DNA of 8,842 bases from Candidatus Sulfotelmatobacter sp. (lineage in GTDB: Bacteria; Acidobacteriota; Terriglobia; Terriglobales; Acidobacteriaceae): contig JASIKQ010000225.1 of the NCBI GenBank assembly GCA_030049565.1, forward strand, positions 1 to 8,842, read 5' to 3'. Positions within the stretch are counted from its first letter, which is position 1. Every line of letters starts with the position of its first letter. The notes below the pieces were generated by a model. The model had not been told where the DNA came from and ran no database searches. It was given only the letters and a program-made list of their open reading frames with translations. A program made the position numbers and the translations under genes. This document shows positions 1 to 5,921 of this stretch, piece by piece.

Positions 1-367
1 ATACCATAGCGGCCCGGTAAAGAACTGATGTGGAGAAGGATTCCACTACAGCGCGGAAACTTCATCCGCTAACAATACGCAGGTGTGTGGGTCGGGGCAA
101 GGCATCATTGTAGGAACGCCCACAAAATGACGTGTCATGCCACCGCGAAAACCTGCAGGACCACTTCAAGACATCGACTCGCGGTCTAGAAACGGCGTTC
201 GAGGAAATCTGGGCTGGCTTCCCATAATCTGACTTCTAGCCGTGAATAACTTCTGAATAGCCCGTGACCCAGGGGCATCCTGAGAAGGCCGCCAGCCGCT
301 AGCTGACCTCGATGCGGTGGGCCACACCGCCGGAATTGTGATCGGGTGATTTATTAGCAGTGACGCG
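1..367. other. Gene-free stretch downstream of the GT20 gene
   Basis: No reading frame here has a credible start, ribosome binding site and protein-like composition. The best fragment is a plus-strand frame at 114-224 of 36 codons without an ATG; it could be a relic but cannot be supported as a gene. Two similar near-palindromes occur: TGACGTGTCA at 128-137 (one central mismatch) and the perfect TGACGCGTCA at 361-370, which overlaps the stop codon of the GT20 gene. A short GC hairpin lies at 314-330. No tRNA or other structured RNA was recognised. Confidence 0.5.
314..330 (-). terminator. Possible weak terminator hairpin after the GT20 gene
   Basis: GCGGTG at 314-319 and CACCGC at 325-330 form a perfect 6-bp GC-rich stem with a 5-base loop. 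It lies about 40 bases past the stop of the minus-strand GT20 gene, which is where a terminator would be expected. No T-run follows on the minus strand, so it is not a classic intrinsic terminator and may be only an RNA 3'-end structure. Confidence 0.25.
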
Positions 368-2659
368 TCATCGAGCAGCAGAAGCAGTTGCCCGGTCCGT
401 TATCTGAGTTCTGTCTGAGACGTCGAGCCGCACTCCGCAAAGTTCACCGATCAAGCTTCCTGCCCAACGATAAATGTTTTGTTCTTTCACCTGTTTGCGC
501 AGGCGTTGCATGCGCGCGGTTCTTTCATCGGAGTGCATCTCCAGCGCGACTCGGATGGCATCGGCGGTGTGCTCAATGTCATAGGGATTCACCATCAGCG
601 CATCCCGCAACTCACGAGCTGCGCCCGTAAAGCGGCTAAGGATCAGCACCCCCTGCTCATCGTGACGAGCCGCTATGAACTCTTTCGCAACCAAGTTCAT
701 CCCATCATGCAAAGAGGTCACCAGGCACAGGTCCGCGGCCCTGTAATAACGCGAGATTTCATTATGGCTGCAGTGTCTTTTCAGAAAAACGATCGGCTTC
801 CATTTGGCCGTCTGGAAGCGCCAATTGATTCGTTCGGCCTCGGCTTCCACCGCGGCCAGCAAGTCATGGTAGCGCTTGATATGCGTGCGGCTCGGCGAGC
901 CAATCTGCACAAAAGTGAATTTTCCTTGATACGTGGGGTTCTTCTCCAACATCCGCTCGATGGCTAGGAGACGTTCCAGTATTCCTTTGGTATAGTCGAC
1001 GCGATCTACTCCCACCCCAAGAAATAGGGCCTCAACTCCCAGTTCCCGCAGCAAGGTGACCCGATCCTCGTAGGGAGAATTGTCAGTCGTGGCGCTCGGC
1101 GGATCGGGAAACTCCACGCTGATGGGAAATGGTTTCACGAGCGTGGAATGTCCTTCGCGGTTTACCGTGAAGTGCTCCCAGTCAATGCGACACTCCAGTG
1201 TGCGATCCACGGTCTGCAGGAAATTGGTGTAATGGGATTGGATGTGGAATCCGACAAGATCAGCCCCCAACAACCCATCCAGTAACTCACGCTGCCACGG
1301 GCAAATCTCAAAACTCTCGGAACTGGGCCATGGTATGTGCCAAAAGATGGCGACACGCGCATCGGGCCGTTGTTTTTTGATCAGCCGTGGCAACAATGCG
1401 AAGTGATAATCCTGCACCAGAAGCACAGGCCGCTCGGTGTTGGCCATCTCCTCCAACACGGCTTTGGCAAACTTCTGGTTCGCCTGCCGGTAGTGCTCAA
1501 AATCGGCGTCACGAAAAATTGGCCGCGTATGCGCGATATGACAAAGTGGCCAGATTCCTTCGTTGGAGAAACCGTAATAGTACCCTTCCTCTTCCTCTTT
1601 TGTGAGCCAAACCCGCCGCAGAGTGTACTTCGGCTCTTCTGGAGGAACACGCAGGCGGTCATGCGAATCCACAGTCTCACGGTCGGCGTCACCATTGCCG
1701 TGCGCGATCCAAGTGCCGTCGCAAGCACACAGCACTGGTTCCAAGGCAGTGACCAGCCCACTGGCCGGAACTATGACTTGCACCGACTTGCCCTGATGCA
1801 CGTGGCTGAAGGGCTCCCGGTTGGAGACAACAAATAGCTGGCTATGGCCTAGTTTGCTTCGCACGTGGACCGACAGCCGCTCTGCCGTCCAGGACGATTC
1901 AGAAGCCTCGCGCAACTTGGCCTCTCTTTCAGCCGCCAAGCGCGCCGCCGCCAGGCTCTCCGCGATGCTCGTCATCTCTCTGGTCAGCGGCCGCAGCAAG
2001 TCCGACTCGGAGATCGCGACCGACGAGGGAGCAACCTTGCCCGCCCGCAAAGCTCGCATCCACTGCGCTGCCCGCGCGATGGGTCCGGCTATGCTCCACC
2101 GGACAATCAGCACCGTAATCAGCACAATGAGAAAAACTTGAACCAGCACGCGCAAAAACGTATCCCGCCACACGTGAGCGATTTGCGCATCAATGTAGCT
2201 GGCATCGTGCACAATAACCAACTCACCCACCAGTTCTCCATCTCGGTGCAACGGCAGCACGTAAACGTGCAGGCGCCCGTTGGTGGTGCGCACAAATACG
2301 CTCTGGATTTGGTTCTGTGCGATTCCCTGCGCCACTGCCGATGGTTGCGATTGCATCCACTGCGCCAATCCGACTGACTGGGCGACAGGCTCCAGCTTCG
2401 TGTCGAGGATCGCGACTCCAGCCAAGCGTTCTCGGTTGCTGAATTGCTCGACAATTCCTTGGAGTTTCTTAATAGACCCATTTTCCAGATGAGGCCCAAC
2501 GTTTCCGGCCAAACTTTCGGCCAGCACAGCTGCCCTGTGCTCCAGGTCGGTGCGCAGGCTGCGCTTCTCCTCGAGAACCTGGTTGTAGGAGAACAGCAGA
2601 GATACCAAGGTTATTGCCAGGATCAGCGAAAAGATGAGGCGAACGCTGAGTAGACGCAC
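368..2659 (-). CDS. otsA: Membrane-anchored sensor/HAMP-like trehalose-6-phosphate synthase (GT20)
   Basis: The GT20 family transfers glucose from UDP-glucose to glucose-6-phosphate, giving trehalose-6-phosphate. The C-terminal domain (about residues 274-742) shows the family signatures: SNR at 279-281, a glycine loop PASGL at 298-302, W370 in the IWP motif, QDYH at 416-419 (usually HDYH), HIPWP at 441-445, VDRVDYTKG at 551-559 with the phosphate-binding Arg553 and Lys558, and DGMNLVAKE at 652-660 with the UDP-glucose-contacting Asp652. The first 270 residues are not part of ordinary OtsA (about 470 residues): a membrane helix at about 7-24, an extracytoplasmic domain at about 25-165, a second helix at about 168-188, a HAMP-like segment at about 189-240, then an Ala/Glu-rich helical linker. 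The enzyme should therefore sit at the inner membrane with its catalytic domain in the cytoplasm. The start is GTG at 2657-2659 with GGAG nine bases upstream. No phosphatase domain is fused; a HAD phosphatase gene lies upstream on the same strand. Membership in GT20 is secure, but the acceptor sugar is not proven. Confidence 0.9.
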   Translation of the reverse strand: MRLLSVRLIFSLILAITLVSLLFSYNQVLEEKRSLRTDLEHRAAVLAESLAGNVGPHLENGSIKKLQGIVEQFSNRERLAGVAILDTKLEPVAQSVGLAQWMQSQPSAVAQGIAQNQIQSVFVRTTNGRLHVYVLPLHRDGELVGELVIVHDASYIDAQIAHVWRDTFLRVLVQVFLIVLITVLIVRWSIAGPIARAAQWMRALRAGKVAPSSVAISESDLLRPLTREMTSIAESLAAARLAAEREAKLREASESSWTAERLSVHVRSKLGHSQLFVVSNREPFSHVHQGKSVQVIVPASGLVTALEPVLCACDGTWIAHGNGDADRETVDSHDRLRVPPEEPKYTLRRVWLTKEEEEGYYYGFSNEGIWPLCHIAHTRPIFRDADFEHYRQANQKFAKAVLEEMANTERPVLLVQDYHFALLPRLIKKQRPDARVAIFWHIPWPSSESFEICPWQRELLDGLLGADLVGFHIQSHYTNFLQTVDRTLECRIDWEHFTVNREGHSTLVKPFPISVEFPDPPSATTDNSPYEDRVTLLRELGVEALFLGVGVDRVDYTKGILERLLAIERMLEKNPTYQGKFTFVQIGSPSRTHIKRYHDLLAAVEAEAERINWRFQTAKWKPIVFLKRHCSHNEISRYYRAADLCLVTSLHDGMNLVAKEFIAARHDEQGVLILSRFTGAARELRDALMVNPYDIEHTADAIRVALEMHSDERTARMQRLRKQVKEQNIYRWAGSLIGELCGVRLDVSDRTQITDRATASAAR

Positions 2660-3056
2660 GTCAATGATCTCCGGTCGTCTCTACCGAAAAGCGCTATTCC
2701 CTAAACCGCATCGCGCTCATTCTCGATTCAAGAGGAACTGACCTTGTTCCACAGGCTACCACGGGAATCTCCTGGTGCCGAGTGTCGTGCTGGCTTAAAC
2801 CGCAGTTCGTCATCCGGCTGAATGGACAAACAACGCTAGATCGAGTCCGGAGCCTACTGCTAAAAGGGCTAAAAGCGTACCCTCCTGCCCAACGGTCGCT
2901 CTGCTACCTCTGCGCCGCGCCTCGCGCACCAAGACAGTTCCGATCTTAGCAAACCCGATTCAAGGAGTCTGCAGCAATGATGCTCACCCTGGTTCTGTGC
3001 GAGCGCGGCTGAAGAAACGGGAGCTGATGCTGCAGATTGCAATCGTGCTCGACTCT
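2660..3056. other. Gene-free gap between the phosphatase and GT20 genes
   Basis: This stretch of about 400 bases has no supportable reading frame. Because both flanking genes read leftward, it should contain the promoter of the GT20 gene, so that gene is probably not simply co-transcribed with the phosphatase. No clear -35/-10 pair was found on the minus strand. Small features are a perfect palindrome GATTGCAATC at 3035-3044 just past the phosphatase stop, a GCTAAAAG doublet near 2870, and two copies of CGATTCAAG (near 2723 and 2949) of unknown meaning. Confidence 0.5.
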
Positions 3057-3749
3057 TTAGGCTGTAGCGTCCGACCGTGAGTGTAGGTTTGCTCCCGCAA
3101 CGACACGATCGATAATTTCCACCACGCCGGCGCCATACTCGGAGCGTGTCACCAAGTCGACCTGTTCCTTCAGCGAGTCTATGGCGTTGGCCACTGCGAC
3201 TGAAAAACCGCAGAGGTGCAGGAAGGGCAGGTCGTTCTCTGCATCGCCTAGGCCGACCACCTCGGCCCGCGCGATGCCCAACTTGGCCAGCGCGGCGGTC
3301 AGACCCGTGCCTTTATCGACGCCGGAAGGCAGCACCATCACCGACTCGCGGTTGAAAACAACCTCCAGCCCCAAGTTCATTTGCTTGACGAGCTGGAGGA
3401 TGTCGATCTCATGAGGTCGGGTCGTTGCCAACACGCGTTTTCCGACTTTGAACGGGACTCCTCGCCCTCGCAGCAGTCTTAGGAAGCTTGCGGGAGGGGA
3501 AGCGCAGAGTAGTTCTTCGGACCCAAGAGCTGGATCAAAGAGCAAGGCGCCGTTTTCGGCTACAACTAGGTCAAAGAGTGACAGGTCAGAGAATACCGTC
3601 CGCAGGTCGTCAAGCGCGCGGCCAGTAATGAGGATCAGCCTGCAACCCGAGGCCCGACCACGCCGAAGTGCATCGACCGTTTCCGGTACAACCAGTCCAT
3701 CATCCGCTAAGGTACGATCGTAATCGCACGCAATTGCTCGAAAGCGCAA
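3057..3749 (-). CDS. HAD-IIB (Cof-type) sugar-phosphate phosphatase
   Basis: This cytoplasmic hydrolase should remove phosphate from a small phosphorylated metabolite through an aspartyl-phosphate intermediate. All four HAD motifs are visible: DYDRT at 9-13 (nucleophile Asp9, acid/base Asp11), the threonine of LITGR at 39-43 (Thr42), Lys146 in VDKGTG, and GDAEND at 168-173 for magnesium. The region between motifs II and III has the size of a type IIB cap, and AENGA near 64-68 is typical of that branch, which includes sucrose-phosphate, trehalose-phosphate, mannosyl-3-phosphoglycerate and archaeal phosphoglycolate phosphatases. The motif I residue after the second Asp is Arg rather than the usual Gly. 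The start is TTG at 3747-3749: a stop lies two codons upstream, and GAGAGGG is seven bases away. The neighbouring trehalose genes suggest a sugar-phosphate substrate such as trehalose-6-phosphate or a glycosyl-phosphoglycerate; this is inference. It reads divergently from treS. Confidence 0.85.
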   Translation of the reverse strand: MRFRAIACDYDRTLADDGLVVPETVDALRRGRASGCRLILITGRALDDLRTVFSDLSLFDLVVAENGALLFDPALGSEELLCASPPASFLRLLRGRGVPFKVGKRVLATTRPHEIDILQLVKQMNLGLEVVFNRESVMVLPSGVDKGTGLTAALAKLGIARAEVVGLGDAENDLPFLHLCGFSVAVANAIDSLKEQVDLVTRSEYGAGVVEIIDRVVAGANLHSRSDATA

Positions 3750-3756
3750 TCTTCAT

Positions 3757-3763
3757 CCCTCTC
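3757..3763 (-). promoter_or_regulatory. Shine-Dalgarno that fixes the TTG start of the phosphatase
   Basis: On the minus strand GAGAGGG stands seven bases before TTG at 3749. An ATG at 3754-3756 is closer but is out of frame, and the in-frame codon at 3753-3755 is a stop, so TTG is the only start that gives the full motif I. Confidence 0.6.
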
Positions 3764-3819
3764 AGATTGTTACGCGCTTGCTGGGCGGCGGCTGAAAGCC
3801 CGTTTTCGCCCGCAGAGTG

Positions 3820-3852
3820 CGATCATTGATTAATGTTAACTACTTATTTCGG
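3820..3852 (+). promoter_or_regulatory. AT-rich segment, candidate promoter region for treS
   Basis: The divergent gap between the phosphatase and treS is GC-rich except for this segment, which contains TTGATT, the palindrome GTTAAC and TTATTT. It is the best place for a promoter, but no -35/-10 pair with 16-18 base spacing stands out, so this rests on base composition and location only. Confidence 0.25.
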
Positions 3853-3918
3853 CTCACAAAAGTTCTGAGTTGGGCACCTGAAAAGTGCTCCGAACAAATG
3901 GTGGTTGCTGGCCGGAGG

Positions 3919-3934
3919 GCGGATCACTATCCGC
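3919..3934 (+). repeat. Short perfect hairpin in the treS leader
   Basis: GCGGAT at 3919-3924 and ATCCGC at 3929-3934 are exact inverted copies with a CACT loop. It lies about 60 bases upstream of the proposed TTG start of treS and would be in its leader RNA. It could be an operator half-pair or a small RNA stem; it could also be chance. Confidence 0.3.
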
Positions 3935-3981
3935 ACTGCTATTCTATTGACGCCGGTGTCGAGGCGGGTCGGTCAGCGTGC

Positions 3982-3988
3982 GGGAGGA
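3982..3988 (+). promoter_or_regulatory. Strong Shine-Dalgarno deciding the treS TTG start
   Basis: GGGAGGA stands at 3982-3988 and the in-frame TTG is at 3995, a good spacing of seven bases from the end of GGAGG. The longest frame opens 90 bases earlier at 3905, but those 30 codons encode Arg/Gly-rich sequence unlike the family and are not preceded by such a site. Confidence 0.7.
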
Positions 3989-3994
3989 ACACGG

Positions 3995-5635
3995 TTGCCA
4001 TTGAAGCGCGAAGCAGGTTGGTACAAAGACGCGATCATCTATCAGGTACATGTACGCGCATTCAATGACAGCAACGGCGATGGTATTGGCGATTTTCAAG
4101 GTCTGGCGCAGAAGCTCGATTACGTGCAAGAACTTGGCGTAAACGCAATCTGGTTGATGCCGTTTTTTCCATCTCCTTTGCGGGATGACGGCTACGACAT
4201 ATCCGACTACAGGTCAGTTCACCCCAATTACGGGACGTTGGAAGACTTCAAGACATTCCTTTTGAGCGCTCACGAACGTGGCATCCGGGTGATCATCGAA
4301 ATGATCGTCAACCACACGTCTGATCAACACCGCTGGTTCCAGGAATCTCGGAGCTCTCCAGACAATCCAAAGCGTGACTGGTATGTCTGGAGCGATACCG
4401 ATACAGCGTATCGTGGAACCCGAATCATCTTCCTCGATACTGAGATGTCGAACTGGGCCTGGGATCCAATTTCGAAGTCCTATTATTGGCATCGCTTCTT
4501 CAGTCATCAGCCGGATCTGAATTACGACAACCCCGCGGTGTGCGAAGAGATGTGGAATGTCATGAAGTTCTGGCTGGAACTTGGAGTCGATGGTTTCCGG
4601 CTGGACGCGGTCCCGTACCTCATTGAGAGGGAGGGAACCAATTGCGAGAATCTGCCGGAAACCCACGCGATCATCCGGGAGCTACGCAAGAAAGTCGACG
4701 ATCAGTTTCCGGGCGCGATGCTGCTGGCAGAAGCCAATCAGTGGCCGGCCGATCTTCGTCCGTACTTTGGGAACGGCGATGAATTCCACATGGCCTTTCA
4801 CTTCCCCCTGATGCCGCGCATGTACATGGGCCTGCGACTGGAAGACCGCAAGCCCATCACAGAAATTCTGCAACAGACGCCAGAGATCCCCGCTTCCTGT
4901 CAGTGGTGCCTGTTTCTGCGCAACCATGACGAATTGACCCTGGAAATGGTCACCGATATCGAACGCGATTACATGTACGACATCTACGCTCAGGACAAGA
5001 TCATGCGGCTGAATCTCGGCATTCGGCGGCGCCTGGCTCCCCTGCTCGACAATGATCGCCGGCGAATCGAATTGATGAATGGCATGCTGATGTCGCTGCC
5101 CGGCACTCCTGTCATCTATTACGGAGATGAGATCGGTATGGGGGACAACATCTATCTGGGAGATCGCAACGGAGTACGAACTCCGATGCAGTGGAGCGGT
5201 GGTTGGAATGGAGGCTTCTCGGTGGCGGATCCGGAGAGTCTCTATTCCCCTCCAATTCTCAACCCGGTTTTTGGCTATCAGACGGTGAATGTTCTATCCC
5301 AAAAACGCAACGAACACTCGCTGCTCTCTTGGATGCGGCATATCATCGGGATTCGACGTTCCACTCCGGTGTTCGGCCGGGGCTCGATCGAGTTTCTGTT
5401 CGCGGCAAACCACCGGGTCCTGGCTTATGTCCGTCAACTGGGCAAAGAGACGGTTTTGGTGGTCAACAATCTATCCAGTGCGGCGCAAGCGGTCGAACTG
5501 GACTTGCGACGCTACAAAGGAAATATTCTGATCGAAATGTTTGGTAAGAATGTTTTTCCCCGAGTCGGCGATCTGCCTTACCTTTTAACCGTAGGCCCAT
5601 ACCAGTTTTTCTGGTTCCGGCTACGACACATCTGA
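3995..5635 (+). CDS. treS: Trehalose synthase / maltose alpha-D-glucosyltransferase (GH13)
   Basis: TreS interconverts maltose and trehalose in the cytoplasm by intramolecular rearrangement, without nucleotide sugars. From the TTG start (546 residues) the protein begins almost directly with the family's [15 protein letters not shown] block and SNGDGIGDF. The GH13 catalytic triad is intact: nucleophile Asp204 in GFRLDAVPY, acid/base Glu246 in LLAEANQW, and Asp312 in RNHDELT. NHTSDQH (near 106-112), [12 protein letters not shown] and GVRTPMQWS are further TreS hallmarks. A short C-terminal beta domain follows from about residue 460. No maltokinase is fused at the C-terminus, unlike in many large TreS proteins, and no maltokinase or glgE is seen nearby, so direct maltose/trehalose balance is the simplest role. 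It is divergent from the phosphatase, and 286 bases separate it from the next gene, so the glycosyltransferase may not be in the same transcript. Other GH13 hydrolases are less likely given the PMQWS and HDELT contexts. Confidence 0.93.
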   Translation: MPLKREAGWYKDAIIYQVHVRAFNDSNGDGIGDFQGLAQKLDYVQELGVNAIWLMPFFPSPLRDDGYDISDYRSVHPNYGTLEDFKTFLLSAHERGIRVIIEMIVNHTSDQHRWFQESRSSPDNPKRDWYVWSDTDTAYRGTRIIFLDTEMSNWAWDPISKSYYWHRFFSHQPDLNYDNPAVCEEMWNVMKFWLELGVDGFRLDAVPYLIEREGTNCENLPETHAIIRELRKKVDDQFPGAMLLAEANQWPADLRPYFGNGDEFHMAFHFPLMPRMYMGLRLEDRKPITEILQQTPEIPASCQWCLFLRNHDELTLEMVTDIERDYMYDIYAQDKIMRLNLGIRRRLAPLLDNDRRRIELMNGMLMSLPGTPVIYYGDEIGMGDNIYLGDRNGVRTPMQWSGGWNGGFSVADPESLYSPPILNPVFGYQTVNVLSQKRNEHSLLSWMRHIIGIRRSTPVFGRGSIEFLFAANHRVLAYVRQLGKETVLVVNNLSSAAQAVELDLRRYKGNILIEMFGKNVFPRVGDLPYLLTVGPYQFFWFRLRHI

Positions 5636-5644
5636 AAATCCAGA

Positions 5645-5672
5645 TGTTAGGTCTTAGGCGGCAGGTTTTAGG
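5645..5672 (+). repeat. Left heptamer array (TNTTAGG consensus)
   Basis: Starting 10 bases after the treS stop, four consecutive 7-base units follow the pattern TNTTAGG. The first two are TGTTAGG and TCTTAGG, the third is degenerate (CGGCAGG) and the fourth is TTTTAGG. Bases 5646-5658 have an exact reverse complement at 5868-5880. The strict 7-base phase with variation at the second base is unlikely to be chance. Confidence 0.7.
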
Positions 5673-5867
5673 TGTCGATCGCGGGAATTCGGAACTAGAA
5701 GTGACAGGTGGATGAGAACCCGAAAAATCCAGCGGCACAGCAGCGACATATGAAAGCCCCGCACGGCAGTGGCGGGTAGAGTGGGAGGGCACAGTTTCTC
5801 GCACAGACTCTAAGAGATGGTGTTGGATCTTGGGTGCATCTCAATAATCAAGCAGGGCTTCCTGAGC
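5673..5867. repeat. Core between the two heptamer arrays, possible dispersed non-coding element
   Basis: About 195 bases lie between the oppositely oriented arrays. No gene is supportable. The core holds a GC-rich hairpin at 5758-5776. The antisense frame across it gives a low-complexity Pro/Ser-rich translation of the kind often mis-annotated as a protein in repeat regions. Together with its arms this resembles a small non-autonomous repeat element, but no target-site duplication or second copy is visible in the window. Confidence 0.4.
5758..5776 (+). terminator. GC-rich hairpin inside the repeat core
   Basis: CCCGCAC at 5758-5764 pairs with GTGGCGGG at 5769-5776 through seven base pairs with one bulged G and a GGCA loop. 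It lies about 120 bases beyond treS. There is no T-run, so it may work as a Rho-assisted or RNA-stabilising structure, or be part of the repeat element itself. Confidence 0.3.
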
Positions 5868-5902
5868 CCTAAGACCTAACACTGAAGACCCAAAACCCAA
5901 GA
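5868..5902 (-). repeat. Right heptamer array, inverted (TNTTRGG on minus strand)
   Basis: Five 7-base units in phase read on the plus strand as variants of CCYAANA, for example CCTAAGA and CCTAACA, then a degenerate CTGAAGA and two CCCAANA units. On the minus strand they match the TNTTAGG pattern of the left array. The first 13 bases are the exact reverse complement of 5646-5658. The array ends only eight bases before the ribosome binding site of the next gene, so it would lie in that gene's leader or core promoter. Confidence 0.7.
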
Positions 5903-5909
5903 CTTGCTT

Positions 5910-5917
5910 AGGGAGGA
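5910..5917 (+). promoter_or_regulatory. Shine-Dalgarno deciding the glycosyltransferase TTG start
   Basis: AGGGAGGA at 5910-5917 is followed after a short gap by an in-frame TTG at 5922. The earlier in-frame TTG at 5904 would place this site inside the coding sequence and has no site of its own, so 5922 is preferred. Confidence 0.65.
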
Positions 5918-5921
5918 TCAA

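Noticed and set aside
114..224. Thirty-six-codon plus-strand frame ending in an acidic helix-like stretch
   Set aside because: It has no ATG and only an internal GTG without a Shine-Dalgarno; too short to call a gene or a relic.
479..2377. Several long plus-strand frames (for example 479-967, 1337-1837, 1865-2377) opposite the GT20 gene
   Set aside because: They lie wholly antisense to a protein with intact catalytic motifs, lack ribosome binding sites and encode Arg/His/Gln-rich sequence typical of GC-rich shadow frames.
2660..3056. tRNA or other structured RNA in the gap, suggested by two CGATTCAAG motifs
   Set aside because: Neither copy is set within a T-arm stem, and no acceptor or anticodon arms at tRNA spacing could be traced on either strand.
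3905..3994. Longer N-terminus of treS from position 3905
   Set aside because: The extra 30 codons are Arg/Gly-rich, do not resemble the family, and the strong GGGAGGA site points to TTG at 3995, where the known N-terminal block begins.
5463..5804. Minus-strand frame of 113 codons across the end of treS and the repeat core
   Set aside because: It overlaps the coding end of treS antisense and has low-complexity Pro/Ser-rich translation; it looks like a false gene over a repeat region.
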